Positions 46,001 to 55,570 of a stretch of DNA of 64,000 nucleotides are shown in pieces (within the stretch, counting starts at the first letter, position 1; the number at the start of each line of letters is the position of its first letter). The notes under the pieces were generated by a model. The model did no database searches. It worked only from the letters and a program-made list of their open reading frames with translations, and was not told the DNA's origin. This DNA comes from Paramesorhizobium salinisoli (GTDB lineage: Bacteria > Pseudomonadota > Alphaproteobacteria > Rhizobiales > Rhizobiaceae), in contig NZ_QOZG01000005.1 in NCBI RefSeq assembly GCF_003335045.1, positions 62,001 through 126,000 on the forward strand, in the 5' to 3' direction. A program made the position numbers and the translations under genes.

Positions 46001-46591
46001 ATGCCGATTACGCTGCTTGACGGAGTTCTTCTGGGGATCACGCTGGTTTCCGCCGTGCTCGCCATGGTGCGCGGATTTTCCCGCGAGGTGCTTTCGGTCG
46101 CCTCATGGGCGGCGGCGGCAATCGCCGCCTATCTGTTCTATACCCCTGTCGTGCCGCTGGTTCAGCCTTATATAAACAATGAAACGATCGCCAAGATCGC
46201 AGCGGCCGGCGCGGTCTTTATCGTCACGCTGATCATCGTGTCGGTCATTACGATGAAGGTTGCCGATTTTATCATCGACAGCCGGATTGGCGCGCTCGAT
46301 CGTACGCTCGGTTTCGTTTTTGGCGCGGCACGCGGCGTTCTTCTGGTGGTCGTAGCCATGCTGTTCTTCAACTGGCTCGTCGCCGGGGACCAACCGGGAT
46401 GGATCGCCAATGCGAAGTCCAAGCCGCTGCTCGATTCGCTGGGTCAGAAATTGGTAGGCCTGCTCCCGGCAGATCCGGAAACGTCCATACTGGACCGTTT
46501 GAAGCCGAAGGCCGACGCGCCGACCGGTACGACCGAGCCTGTTCCGGAGACCCGCGAGAACGCGCCGGCCGAGGGGACTCCCGCCGAGTAG
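46001..46591 (+). CDS. cvpA: CvpA-family inner-membrane protein
   Basis: 196 residues with four helices in the first 125 (DGVLLGITLVSAVLAMVRGFSREVLSV is the family opening) and a hydrophilic C-terminal tail. The cvpA-purF pair is widely conserved; E. coli CvpA is needed for colicin V export and bile tolerance, but its chemistry is unknown. GAGGTGGGCC precedes the ATG. Confidence 0.93.
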   Translation: MPITLLDGVLLGITLVSAVLAMVRGFSREVLSVASWAAAAIAAYLFYTPVVPLVQPYINNETIAKIAAAGAVFIVTLIIVSVITMKVADFIIDSRIGALDRTLGFVFGAARGVLLVVVAMLFFNWLVAGDQPGWIANAKSKPLLDSLGQKLVGLLPADPETSILDRLKPKADAPTGTTEPVPETRENAPAEGTPAE

Positions 46592-46610
46592 TTCTGGCGC
46601 TTATCGGGAA

Positions 46611-46644
46611 TTTTGATTGGGCGCGACTTTTGATTGGGCGCGAC
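46611..46644. repeat. Perfect 17-bp tandem duplication
   Basis: TTTTGATTGGGCGCGAC occurs twice with no gap, 20 bp after the cvpA stop. Likely a recent replication slippage. Confidence 0.85.
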
Positions 46645-46720
46645 AATGGATCGCTTTCAAAAACTTCCCCATTCGTGCTAGATGACGCCTGCCAGGAACG
46701 GGATTTCCCAAATTATCCCA

Positions 46721-46761
46721 TAGAGCGGTTTCCGTTTTGATTGAATCGGAGAGCCGCTCTA
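46721..46761. repeat. Imperfect palindrome (possible dispersed repeat)
   Basis: Outer arms TAGAGCGG and CCGCTCTA with a GATTGAATC mini-palindrome inside. 41 bp, between cvpA and purF. The arms resemble short repeats I recall from Rhizobiales intergenic regions, but no second copy lies in this window. Confidence 0.5.
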
Positions 46762-46847
46762 ACTATTTGTTTCTACGCAAGTCCGGACGGAGAACCGCTT
46801 CGCATATTCCTGGACTGCGCTAACCGCAATCGAAAGGTCTTGCGGCA

Positions 46848-48338
46848 ATGATCGATTCCTTTGGTAACGAGACGCCCTTCTCCCTGGATGACGACAGCCT
46901 GCATGAAGAATGCGGGATTTTCGGTATTCTCGGCCATCCCGACGCGGCGACGCTGACGGCGCTGGGGCTGCACGCGCTGCAGCATCGCGGGCAGGAAGCG
47001 GCCGGTATCGTCTCCTATGACGGCAAGAGCTTCTTTTCCGAACGGCGGATGGGCCTTGTCGGCGATCATTACACCAATCCCGCCACGCTGGCGCAATTGC
47101 CCGGCGCCATGGCGATCGGCCATGTCAGGTATTCGACCACGGGCGAAACGATCCTGCGCAATGTGCAGCCGCTTTTCGCGGAGCTGGAAGTCGGCGGCAT
47201 CGCCATCGCGCATAATGGCAATTTCACCAACGGGCTGACGCTGCGCCGGCAGTTGATCGCCGATGGCGCGATCTGCCAGTCCACATCCGACACGGAAGTG
47301 GTGCTCCATCTCATCGCGCGCTCGCGCTCCACCTCGTCGAGCGACCGCTTCGTCGATGCGATCAGGCAGGTAGAGGGCGGCTATTCCATGCTCGCCATGA
47401 CCCGTACCAAGCTGATCGCGGCCCGCGATCCCATCGGCATTCGGCCGCTGGTGATGGGCGAACTCGACGGCAAGCCGATCTTCTGTTCCGAGACCTGCGC
47501 CCTCGACATCATTGGCGCGAAGTTCATCCGCGACATCGAAAACGGCGAAGTGGTGATCTGCGAGATCCAGCCCGACGGCTCGATCTCCACCGAGGTGATC
47601 AAGCCGCAGGCTCCCAAGCCGGAGCGGCTGTGCCTCTTCGAATATGTCTATTTCGCCCGGCCAGATTCGGTGGTGGGCGGCCGCAACGTCTATTCGGTGC
47701 GCAAGAACATGGGCATCAATCTCGCCCAGGAGGCTCCCGTCGAAGCCGACGTGGTAGTGCCCGTCCCCGATGGCGGCACGCCGGCGGCGATCGGCTATGG
47801 GCAGGAAAGCGGGATTCCCTTCGAACTCGGCATCATCCGCAATCATTATGTCGGGCGCACCTTCATCGAGCCGACGCAATCGATCCGGGCCTTTGGCGTG
47901 AAGCTCAAGCATTCGGCCAATCGCGCCGTGATCAAGGACAAGCGCGTGGTGCTGGTGGATGATTCCATCGTGCGCGGCACCACTTCGCTGAAGATCGTGC
48001 AGATGATCCGCGATGCCGGGGCGCGCGAAGTCCATTTGCGAGTTGCCAGCCCGATGATCTTCCATCCGGATTTCTACGGCATCGACACGCCGGAGGCGGA
48101 TAAGCTGCTCGCCAACCAGCACGCGGACCTGGAATCCATGTGCCGCTATATCGGCGCGGATTCGCTGGCGTTCCTTTCGATCGACGGGCTCTACCGGGCC
48201 GTAGGCGGCAAGCCGCGCGACCCCCGCGCGCCGCAATTCACCGATCATTATTTCACGGGCGACTATCCAACCCGCCTCCTAGACCAGGAAAGCCTGAGCA
48301 ATGTGCACAGTCTTTCACTGATTGCGAGCAACGGATAA
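46848..48338 (+). CDS. purF: Amidophosphoribosyltransferase
   Basis: 496 residues. First step of purine synthesis, PRPP plus glutamine to phosphoribosylamine. A 21-residue propeptide precedes the N-terminal nucleophile C22 (EECGIFGI). The glutaminase domain has HRGQEAAG and HNGNFTN; the PRTase domain has the PRPP loop VVLVDDSIVRGTT. The cysteine pattern for a 4Fe-4S cluster (CALDII, MCRY) suits the B. subtilis-like form. AAGG precedes the ATG. Confidence 0.97.
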   Translation: MIDSFGNETPFSLDDDSLHEECGIFGILGHPDAATLTALGLHALQHRGQEAAGIVSYDGKSFFSERRMGLVGDHYTNPATLAQLPGAMAIGHVRYSTTGETILRNVQPLFAELEVGGIAIAHNGNFTNGLTLRRQLIADGAICQSTSDTEVVLHLIARSRSTSSSDRFVDAIRQVEGGYSMLAMTRTKLIAARDPIGIRPLVMGELDGKPIFCSETCALDIIGAKFIRDIENGEVVICEIQPDGSISTEVIKPQAPKPERLCLFEYVYFARPDSVVGGRNVYSVRKNMGINLAQEAPVEADVVVPVPDGGTPAAIGYGQESGIPFELGIIRNHYVGRTFIEPTQSIRAFGVKLKHSANRAVIKDKRVVLVDDSIVRGTTSLKIVQMIRDAGAREVHLRVASPMIFHPDFYGIDTPEADKLLANQHADLESMCRYIGADSLAFLSIDGLYRAVGGKPRDPRAPQFTDHYFTGDYPTRLLDQESLSNVHSLSLIASNG

Positions 48339-48383
48339 TCCACTTCCGAACAAACGGTTTTTCCTTTCAGTAGCAGGACAAGC

Positions 48384-49124
48384 ATGAGCATCGATCTGAA
48401 TGGCCGGCTGGCGCTGGTGACCGGCGCCTCGCGCGGCATCGGCTATTTCCTCAGCCTCGAACTCGCAAAGCGCGGCGCCCATGTGATCGCCGTTGCCCGC
48501 ACCGTCGGCGGTCTGGAAGAGCTCGATGACGAGATCAGGGCGCTCGGCGGCAGCGCAACGCTCGTGCCGCTCGACCTGACGGACATGCCGGGGATCGACA
48601 GGCTCGGCGGCTCGATCCACGAGCGCTGGGGAAAGCTCGACATTCTGGTCGCCAATGCAGGCGTGCTCGGGACCATAGCGCCTCTCGGCCATGTCGAGGC
48701 GAAGACCTTCGAAAAGGTCATGAATGTCAACGTCACAGGCACATGGCGGCTGATCCGCTCCGTCGACCCGCTGCTGCGGCAGTCGGATGCTGGCCGTGCG
48801 ATTGTGCTCTCATCGGGCGTCGCCCATTCCGCGCGCGCCTTCTGGGCTCCATACGCGGCCTCCAAGGCGGCTATCGAGGTGATGGCGCGAAGCTGGGCCG
48901 AAGAGACCCGAAACATGAAATTGCGCGTCAATTCGGTCAATCCCGGCGCGACGCGCACCGCCATGCGGGCGCAAGCCGTGCCCGGCGAAGACCCGGAGAC
49001 CCTGCCCCACCCAAGGGATGTAGCTGTGAAGATCGTGGCGCTGGCGGATCCCGCGCTCGATGTCACCGGGCAGCTTTTCGACGTGCGGCAAGGCCGGTTC
49101 CTGAACTACCGTCTGCCTGACTGA
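48384..49124 (+). CDS. SDR-family oxidoreductase
   Basis: 246 residues. Cofactor loop TGASRGIG, LVANAG in place of NNAG, and the catalytic Ser-Tyr-Lys (LSSGVAHS...YAASK). The C-terminal end (VALADPALDVTGQLFDVRQG) is like the YciK group. It lies 45 bp after purF with its own AGGA site, and purF-SDR linkage is usual in Rhizobiales. Substrate unknown. Confidence 0.88.
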   Translation: MSIDLNGRLALVTGASRGIGYFLSLELAKRGAHVIAVARTVGGLEELDDEIRALGGSATLVPLDLTDMPGIDRLGGSIHERWGKLDILVANAGVLGTIAPLGHVEAKTFEKVMNVNVTGTWRLIRSVDPLLRQSDAGRAIVLSSGVAHSARAFWAPYAASKAAIEVMARSWAEETRNMKLRVNSVNPGATRTAMRAQAVPGEDPETLPHPRDVAVKIVALADPALDVTGQLFDVRQGRFLNYRLPD

Positions 49125-49151
49125 CGGATTCGCTGTCGATATTTGAAAAGC

Positions 49152-49322
49152 GCTGGCGGGACAGTACCCCCCTCTGGCCTGCCGGCCATCTCCCCCACAA
49201 GGGGGGAGATTACGCTTTCATCGAAATTATCCACCAATCGCAAACGTTGACGATTAAATGCCATCTACATGTCAGCCAATCTCCCCCCTTGTGGGGGAGA
49301 TGGCCGGCAGGCCAGAGGGGGG
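49152..49322 (+). repeat. Long palindromic intergenic element, copy 1
   Basis: Perfect 45-bp inverted arms, 49167-49211 (starting CCCCCCTCTGGCCTGCCGGC) and 49278-49322, separated by a 66-bp centre. A GCTGGCGGGACAG flank at 49153 belongs to the element since copy 2 has it too. The centre block CAATCGCAAACGTTGACG recurs in copy 2. It fills the gap between convergent SDR and pssA stops, so it could act as a bidirectional terminator. Confidence 0.92.
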
Positions 49323-49351
49323 TGAGAAGACACGCACCTCACACCACGGCT

Positions 49352-50206
49352 TTACGCGCCTTTGTCGTCCGATATGTCATCCGTTTCCGCCGAGTTTTCC
49401 GCCGTCTCCTGCATCTCAGCTGCCATGCGCTTGTGCCAGGCGGCCACGCTGAAGGGCAGGAACGCCAGATAGGCGAGCGCGGTCAATGTCAGCGTTTCCC
49501 AGGTGTAGCTCATCAGGAAGGCGACATAGATGACCACGCACAGGATGAGCGGCATGACGACATCGCGGCGGACCAGGCTTCCCGCCGTCTTGCCGTTATA
49601 GACCGGCAGGCGGCTGACTAGCAGGAAGGCGATGGCGACCGTATAGATCGCGGCGGCGAAGGCGAGCACCCGTGTCGGGGCCAGGCCAAGAAAGCCAAGA
49701 TAGACCGGCAGCAGCACCAGCATGGCGCCCGCGGGCGCGGGGACACCAATGAAATAATTGCTCTGCCAGGACGGCGTGCGGGGGTCCTCCAGCATGACGT
49801 TGAAGCGGGCCAGCCGCAGGCAGCAGGCGATGCAGTAGAGCAGCGCGGCGATCCAGCCGAAGGCGCGCGCCTGGTCGAGCATGAAGGAATAAAGCACCAG
49901 CGCCGGCGCCACGCCGAAATTGACGATGTCGGCGAGCGAATCCATTTGCGCGCCGAATTTGGACGTACCCTTCATCATCCGCGCGACGCGCCCGTCTATC
50001 CCGTCGAGGAAGGCGGCGACGAGCACCATCGACACCGCCAGTTCGAAACGGTTTTCGAAGGCGAGCCGCACGCCGGTCAGCCCGGCGCAGATGGCGAGCA
50101 CGGTGATCACATTGGGGATGACCATGCGCATCGGTATCTGCGACAGGCGCGGCCCCCTGCCCTCGGTGGGGCCGTTCGGCTCGAATGGCGGAAACGGTGT
50201 TTCCAT
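49352..50206 (-). CDS. pssA: CDP-diacylglycerol-serine phosphatidyltransferase
   Basis: 284 residues, about eight membrane helices. The CDP-alcohol transferase signature is complete: DGIDG, VAR, then G and D-x3-D (GAQMDSLAD). It makes phosphatidylserine, which the Psd encoded directly upstream (4-bp gap) decarboxylates to PE. Hydrophilic tails at both ends. Confidence 0.95.
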   Translation of the reverse strand: METPFPPFEPNGPTEGRGPRLSQIPMRMVIPNVITVLAICAGLTGVRLAFENRFELAVSMVLVAAFLDGIDGRVARMMKGTSKFGAQMDSLADIVNFGVAPALVLYSFMLDQARAFGWIAALLYCIACCLRLARFNVMLEDPRTPSWQSNYFIGVPAPAGAMLVLLPVYLGFLGLAPTRVLAFAAAIYTVAIAFLLVSRLPVYNGKTAGSLVRRDVVMPLILCVVIYVAFLMSYTWETLTLTALAYLAFLPFSVAAWHKRMAAEMQETAENSAETDDISDDKGA

Positions 50207-50210
50207 CGGC

Positions 50211-50909
50211 TTAGGCTATCCGCACTGTGGGAGCTGGCCTGTCGCTGCCGAACTCAGCCACGACGGTTTCGCCTGCAACCGCGGTCTGGCCGACGGCAAC
50301 GCGGGCCTCGGCGCCCTTCGGCAGATAAACATCGACACGGGAGCCGAAACGGATCAGGCCGAAGCGCTCGCCGGTCGCCAGCAGATTGTCTTCCTTGGCC
50401 CAGCAGACGATGCGCCGCGCGACGAGGCCGGCGATCTGCACCACCGCTACCGTTCCATTGTTGCTGTCGATCAGAAGACTGTTTCGCTCGTTTTCCGCGC
50501 TCGCCTTGTCCAGATCGGCATTGAGGAACATGCCCGGGCGATAGGCGATCCGGGTGATCTGCCCACGGACCGGCGCGCGGTTCACATGGCAGGAAAAGAC
50601 GTTCATGAAAACGGAAATGCGCAACATCGGCTCATCGCCGAGACCGAGCTCGCGCGGCGGGATTGCCGGACCGACGGAAGAGACCTTGCCGTCAGCCGAA
50701 CTGATGACCAGCCGGTCGTCCGTCGGCGTCACCCGCTCGGGATCGCGGTAGAAATAGATGCACCAGATGGTGAGGACCATGCCGATCCAGAACAGTGGAT
50801 CCCAGAACCAGCCGAGGACGAGCGAGGCCAGGAAGAAGGCCGCGATGAAAGGATATCCCTCGCGGTGGATGGGCACGAATGTGTTGCGGACGGTATCGAA
50901 TAGGCTCAT
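50211..50909 (-). CDS. psd: Phosphatidylserine decarboxylase proenzyme
   Basis: 232 residues starting [20 protein letters not shown], with GAGGA 7 bases before the ATG; a TTG one codon earlier is less likely. One or two membrane helices (about 20-55), then the catalytic domain with [11 protein letters not shown]. The self-cleavage site is the Gly-Ser in [10 protein letters not shown] near residue 190; the new Ser becomes the pyruvoyl cofactor. This is the short (PSD-A) type. Coupled with pssA for phosphatidylethanolamine synthesis. Confidence 0.95.
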   Translation of the reverse strand: MSLFDTVRNTFVPIHREGYPFIAAFFLASLVLGWFWDPLFWIGMVLTIWCIYFYRDPERVTPTDDRLVISSADGKVSSVGPAIPPRELGLGDEPMLRISVFMNVFSCHVNRAPVRGQITRIAYRPGMFLNADLDKASAENERNSLLIDSNNGTVAVVQIAGLVARRIVCWAKEDNLLATGERFGLIRFGSRVDVYLPKGAEARVAVGQTAVAGETVVAEFGSDRPAPTVRIA

Positions 50910-51073
50910 CAATCATTCCTCGTGTTTCCCACTACTTAGTGGAGAACATGGCGTTCGGCAAACCCGACCTTCCTGGAAAATACAGGCGTTGCTTGCGTTA
51001 CAGCGTTCTGCAGCGTCGGCGCTGTGGATAATTGGATGAATCGGCAACCTGCCATCAACTGAACGGCGTCCAC

Positions 51074-52969
51074 TCACTCCGCAGCCGGAACCCCACGGCT
51101 CACCAAGCCCAGTTCGTCCTTCTCGCGCACCTGCCGCAGGCGCTCCTCGGCTTCGGTCGCCTCGCGCTGGCGATCCCACATGGAGGCGTAGAGCCCCTTT
51201 TTATGCAGGAGCGAGCGATGGGTGCCGCGCTCGGCGATCACGCCGTCCTTGAGCACGATGATCTCATCAGCCGTGATGACCGTCGACAGGCGGTGCGCGA
51301 TGACGAGCGTGGTGCGGCCTTTGCTGACGATATCGAGGGCCGACTGGATTTCCTGCTCGGTTGCCGTGTCTAGCGCCGAGGTTGCCTCGTCGAGGATGAG
51401 GATGGGCGGCGCCTTCAGAATGGTGCGGGCGATGGCAACCCGCTGCTTTTCGCCGCCGGAGAGCTTCAGCCCGCGCTCTCCAACCATGGACTGATAGCCG
51501 TCCGGCAGGAGCTTGATGAAATGCGAGATCTGCGCCAGTTCGGCTGCGCGCTCGACCTCCTCCTCCGTCGCCGACACGCGGCCATAGCGGACATTATAGG
51601 CGATAGTGTCGTTGAACAGCACCGTATCCTGCGGCACCATGCCGATGACCTTGCGCAAGGATTCCTGCGTCACGTCGCGGACATCCTGGCCATCGATGGT
51701 GATGGCGCCGTCCTGGATATCGTAGAAACGGAACAGCAGCCGCGAAATCGTGGACTTGCCCGCGCCCGAGGGGCCGACGATGGCGACGGTCTTTCCGGCG
51801 GGAACCTCGAAGCTGATACCTTTCAGGATAGGCCGTGCCGGGTCATAGGAGAAATACACGTCGTCGAAGCGGATCGCGCCTTCGGTGACGACGAGCGGCT
51901 TGGCGTTCGGCTTGTCCCTGACCTCCTGCTCAACGTCGAGCAGGTCGAACATCTGCTCGATGTCGGTGAGCCCCTGGCGCACCTCGCGGTAGATGAAGCC
52001 GATGAAGTTGAGCGGTACCGACAATTGCATCAGAAGCGCGTTGATGAAAACGAAATCGCCCAGCGACTGCGTGCCTGCGATCACCGCACGCGCCGACATC
52101 ACCATGAGGATCGCCATGCCGGCGCCGAAGATCACCGCCTGGCCGAAGTTCAGCCAGCCGAGCGAGGTCCAGGTCTTGGTCGCCGCCGTCTCATAGCGCG
52201 CCATGGCGCTGTCGAAACGCCGGGCTTCCATAGCCTCGTTGCCGAAATATTTGACGGTTTCGAAATTGAGCAGCGAGTCGATCGCCTTTGTGTTGGCGTC
52301 AGTATCGGATTCGTTCATGTCGCGGCGGATGTTGATGCGCCAGTCGCTCGCCTTGATGGTGAACCATGTATAGAGCGAGACCGTCACAGCGACGACGACC
52401 AGATAGGAAAATCCGTAGGCGTAGGCGAAAATGACCGCCGTCAGCGCGAATTCCAGGATGGTCGGCAGCGTGTTGAGGATCGTGAACCGGACAATGGTCT
52501 CGATACCCTTGGTGCCGCGCTCGATGACCCGCGACAAGCCGCCGGTGCGCCGCTCCAGATGAAAGCGCAGCGACAGCTCATGCATATGCACGAAGGTCCT
52601 GAAGGCTAGCTGGCGCACGGCATATTGGCCGACGCTGGCAAAAAGCGCGTCGCGCAACTGGTTGAGCCCTGCCTGGATGATTCGTGCGAAATTATAGGCG
52701 ACGACCAGCATGACGGCGCCGAGGAACAGGGCGGGGATATAATCCGGCGCCTGAAACTGGCCATTCAGCGCATTCGTCGCCCATTTGAAGAAATAGGGAA
52801 CGAGGATCAGAACGATCTTGGAAATGACGAGATAAAACGTCGCCCAGACGACGCGCATCTTCAGATCCGGCCTGCCATCCGGCCACATATAGGGCCAGAG
52901 GTTGCGGATCGTCTGCAGGGTCTGGCCGGATTCGGCGGAAACGGTTTTCGAGGTTTTTTTGTCTGACAT
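51074..52969 (-). CDS. Atm1-type ABC exporter
   Basis: 631 residues, a half-transporter. N-terminal six-helix membrane domain (about 40-330) with FETVKYFGNE, typical of ABCB7/Atm1/HMT1 exporters, then the ATPase: Walker [33 protein letters not shown] and AHRLST. Bacterial Atm1 homologues export glutathione-bound metals or persulfides; NaAtm1 from another alphaproteobacterium protects from Ag and Hg. The ArsR regulator gene 12 bp upstream on the same strand supports a metal or metalloid role. Substrate not known. Confidence 0.93.
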   Translation of the reverse strand: MSDKKTSKTVSAESGQTLQTIRNLWPYMWPDGRPDLKMRVVWATFYLVISKIVLILVPYFFKWATNALNGQFQAPDYIPALFLGAVMLVVAYNFARIIQAGLNQLRDALFASVGQYAVRQLAFRTFVHMHELSLRFHLERRTGGLSRVIERGTKGIETIVRFTILNTLPTILEFALTAVIFAYAYGFSYLVVVAVTVSLYTWFTIKASDWRINIRRDMNESDTDANTKAIDSLLNFETVKYFGNEAMEARRFDSAMARYETAATKTWTSLGWLNFGQAVIFGAGMAILMVMSARAVIAGTQSLGDFVFINALLMQLSVPLNFIGFIYREVRQGLTDIEQMFDLLDVEQEVRDKPNAKPLVVTEGAIRFDDVYFSYDPARPILKGISFEVPAGKTVAIVGPSGAGKSTISRLLFRFYDIQDGAITIDGQDVRDVTQESLRKVIGMVPQDTVLFNDTIAYNVRYGRVSATEEEVERAAELAQISHFIKLLPDGYQSMVGERGLKLSGGEKQRVAIARTILKAPPILILDEATSALDTATEQEIQSALDIVSKGRTTLVIAHRLSTVITADEIIVLKDGVIAERGTHRSLLHKKGLYASMWDRQREATEAEERLRQVREKDELGLVSRGVPAAE

Positions 52970-52981
52970 GATCTCGGAGCT

Positions 52982-53332
52982 TTATTTCCGCTCTTTGGAA
53001 CAGAAATCGGCAAGGTCGTTCACCAGGCCGTTCAAATGAGTATGGATCGCGGCCAGCGCCTGGCTATTGACACTGTAGCGGGATGACTGGCGTTCGGGCC
53101 GATAATCGACCAGCCCTGACTGCACCAGAACCTTCAGGTGTTGCGAGACGGTGGACTGCGCAAGATCGACCGTGGAAACGATCTCTTTGCAGCAACAGGC
53201 ATCCTGAAGGCTGAGGTGGCGCAGGATGCGGAGACGCACCTCATGAGCCAGCGCCGCATAGATACGGGCGGCGCGGGCATCCTCGCCATTATCGGCAAGT
53301 GGATCGTAATCCGGGCGGGAACAATCATTCAT
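52982..53332 (-). CDS. ArsR/SmtB-family metalloregulator
   Basis: 116 residues: winged helix with the recognition helix in AQSTVSQHLKVLV. Three consecutive cysteines (C46, C47, C48 in QDACCCKEI) sit at the start of the helix that in E. coli ArsR carries the CxC arsenite site (ELCVCDL), so a thiolate metal or metalloid sensor is likely. C4 and C111 could also contribute. It should repress itself and the Atm1-type gene 12 bp downstream until metal binds. No operator was clear. Confidence 0.9.
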   Translation of the reverse strand: MNDCSRPDYDPLADNGEDARAARIYAALAHEVRLRILRHLSLQDACCCKEIVSTVDLAQSTVSQHLKVLVQSGLVDYRPERQSSRYSVNSQALAAIHTHLNGLVNDLADFCSKERK

Positions 53333-53401
53333 CGTAAATCGGCGATATACGATATGAAGCGCTACTGCAAGCTTTTACCCGCGCGCCGGGATTGGCAAAG
53401 T

Positions 53402-54658
53402 TTATTGCTGCACCTTCAAACGGCGCTGTGCTTCCTCGTCCGACAATGGCTCCTTCGGCATCGAGAAGACCTGGCCGGGCAGGATCAGATCAGGATTTTT
53501 GATCTGGTCGGCATTGGCCAGGTAGATCGTCGTATAGCGGGTGCCCCTGCCATAGGTGCGCTTCGAAATCGTCCAGAGATTGTCGCCCTTGCGGATGATG
53601 ACCGACCCGTCGACGCTTTGAAGCGGCTTCGCAGTCGTATCGCTTTCGGCGCCCGTGGCAAGCTCAGCGGCATTCGACGCAGCCGACCGATCCATAGGCG
53701 CGCCAGTGGCATTGTCGGCATTCGGAGCGACGGCCGCGATGTTCTCACCTGCCTCGCGATGGAAGGGAACGTGCGCGGAGGCGATCACGGTGCCATCCTT
53801 TTCCGTCAGATCGGCGCGTATGATGTAATCGCCCACGGCGAGCGGGCGCTGGCTCTGCACCAGGAAACGAGCGTCCGGCGAAGCGGGCGCGGCTCCGAGC
53901 ATGACCTCGTTGGCGTAGACGGCAACGCGCTTGCCCGGCACAGCCTTGCCGGCGACAAAAATGGTATCGCCTTCGATCTCGACGGCCTCGACGGTGACGG
54001 GTGTCTGTTTCTGCGGTTCGGCAGGCATTGCCTGCGTGGCGTGAGCCTCACCAGATGGCTGCTGCGCCGTCCCGGTCGGCATATCGGCAGGCGCGGCGGC
54101 GGCGGGCTTTCCTGCCTGCGGCGTGGTGATCATCCGGCTTGCCTCTCCCGGCTGCTCGACGAGCGCCAGCACCTGGCCATCGTTCTTATCGGGCACGGAG
54201 ACGATCGCCGTCTGGGACGAGGTCGCCGCCTTGCTGTTGGTCCCGGTCGCACGCAACACCAGTTGATGATCGCCCGGCTTCAGCGCCTGATCGAGCGCGA
54301 CCGCGAAATCGCCATTCTCCGCAGCCCGGGCTGATCCGAGAACGATCGATCCGGCGATAACATCGACATTGGAGGCAGGCTCTGCCCTGCCCGCGATGAC
54401 CACCGAACCATCAGGCTCGACCCGCAATATGTCAAAGGACGGAACCGTGACCCCAGCCTGCTGATCGACAGCGGGCGCTGTGGGCGCATCGCCTTGCGGG
54501 GCGGCAATTTGCGGAGCCGATGGAGCGACAACCGCTGCCACAGGCGATTGAGCCGGCGTTTTGGGAGCAGTGCCCGGAAGCACGCCGAAATAGGCAGCTA
54601 TCGCGGCCGCGGCGGCGACTGCTGCAAAACCAAACAAGGCATAATAGTTTTTCTGCAT
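53402..54658 (-). CDS. LysM-domain inner-membrane/periplasmic protein
   Basis: 418 residues starting MQKNYYALFGFAAVAAAAAIAAYF at 54658, with AAGGGA upstream; the frame extends 57 codons earlier with no support. One N-terminal membrane anchor, a disordered Ala/Pro/Gln-rich periplasmic stretch, two short beta-domains (RVEPDGSVVIAGRAEPASNV and VEIEGDTIFVAGKAVPG, apparently repeats of one Ig-like unit), and a C-terminal LysM (IIRKGDNLWTISKRTYG...LILPGQVF). LysM binds peptidoglycan. Role probably structural in the cell wall; no catalytic domain seen. Confidence 0.88.
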   Translation of the reverse strand: MQKNYYALFGFAAVAAAAAIAAYFGVLPGTAPKTPAQSPVAAVVAPSAPQIAAPQGDAPTAPAVDQQAGVTVPSFDILRVEPDGSVVIAGRAEPASNVDVIAGSIVLGSARAAENGDFAVALDQALKPGDHQLVLRATGTNSKAATSSQTAIVSVPDKNDGQVLALVEQPGEASRMITTPQAGKPAAAAPADMPTGTAQQPSGEAHATQAMPAEPQKQTPVTVEAVEIEGDTIFVAGKAVPGKRVAVYANEVMLGAAPASPDARFLVQSQRPLAVGDYIIRADLTEKDGTVIASAHVPFHREAGENIAAVAPNADNATGAPMDRSAASNAAELATGAESDTTAKPLQSVDGSVIIRKGDNLWTISKRTYGRGTRYTTIYLANADQIKNPDLILPGQVFSMPKEPLSDEEAQRRLKVQQ

Positions 54659-54873
54659 TTCCCCGGGTCCCTTTTCATTTCGATCTACAGCTTTTTGATC
54701 GGACCTACAAGAATGTGGGAAGCCTCGCAGTTCGTTAATATTGTGTATACGCCTCAATACGCACCCACTACCACTATAGAACCATCTTGCAGCAGTTGCA
54801 AAAGTGTTGTCCGACGCGATTGCGGCCATGTGGCCGCTTGACGGTTTCGGGGCGAACTGCCCTATTCCCTGAC

Positions 54874-55479
54874 ATGAACAAGATTCGATCCATTTGCGTT
54901 TATTGCGGCTCGTCCCCGGGCCTTGACCCCCTCTACAAGCAATCCGGTCATTTGCTGGGACGCTCGATTGCAGAGCATGGATTGCAGCTCGTCTATGGTG
55001 GCGGCACCAAGGGCATCATGGGCGCAGTCGCCGACGGCGTCATGTCGGCCGGCGGCAAGGTGACGGGCATCATTCCGAAGTTCCTGATGAACAAGGAAGC
55101 CACCGAACATGCGCTCGGCCAGTTGAACGAGCTCATCGTTACCGACGACATGCACCAGCGCAAGCATCTGATGTTCCAGCGCTCGGACGCATTCGTCACG
55201 CTTCCAGGCGGCATCGGCACGGTGGAGGAAATCGTCGAGATGATGACCTGGGCGCAGCTCGGCCATCACAGCAAGCCGATGGTCTTCGCCAATATCAACG
55301 GGTTCTGGGACCCGCTGATCTCGCTTCTCGATCACATGGGGGCCGAAGGCTTCATCCATACGTCGCATCTGGTAAAGCCGCTGATCGTCGATCGCGCCGA
55401 GGATATCGTTCCGACTATCCTGCGAGTCGCGACGGCCAAACCGTCCGATGGCGACGAGGCGGTCATCGAACGGATGTAA
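54874..55479 (+). CDS. LOG-family nucleotide 5'-monophosphate phosphoribohydrolase
   Basis: 201 residues starting MNKIRSICVYCGSSPGLD; I choose the ATG at 54874, since 29 further upstream codons look unrelated. The Rossmann core has YGGGTKGIMG and the diagnostic LPGGIGTVEE. LOG enzymes cut ribose 5-phosphate from nucleotide monophosphates; they activate cytokinins in plants and plant-associated bacteria, but most bacterial copies probably act on purine nucleotides. Divergent from the LysM gene. Confidence 0.92.
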   Translation: MNKIRSICVYCGSSPGLDPLYKQSGHLLGRSIAEHGLQLVYGGGTKGIMGAVADGVMSAGGKVTGIIPKFLMNKEATEHALGQLNELIVTDDMHQRKHLMFQRSDAFVTLPGGIGTVEEIVEMMTWAQLGHHSKPMVFANINGFWDPLISLLDHMGAEGFIHTSHLVKPLIVDRAEDIVPTILRVATAKPSDGDEAVIERM

Positions 55480-55570
55480 TCCTCAAATCATTTCGGGCGG
55501 ATTGCGGTTTACCGATTTTGAAGGATTTGGCCTTGGCCCGCTTCTTCACACCCGCCGTATGGGGAACGTC

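Noticed and set aside
46773-48248. 491-codon minus-strand frame opposite purF
   Set aside because: Antisense to purF, which has full active-site motifs.
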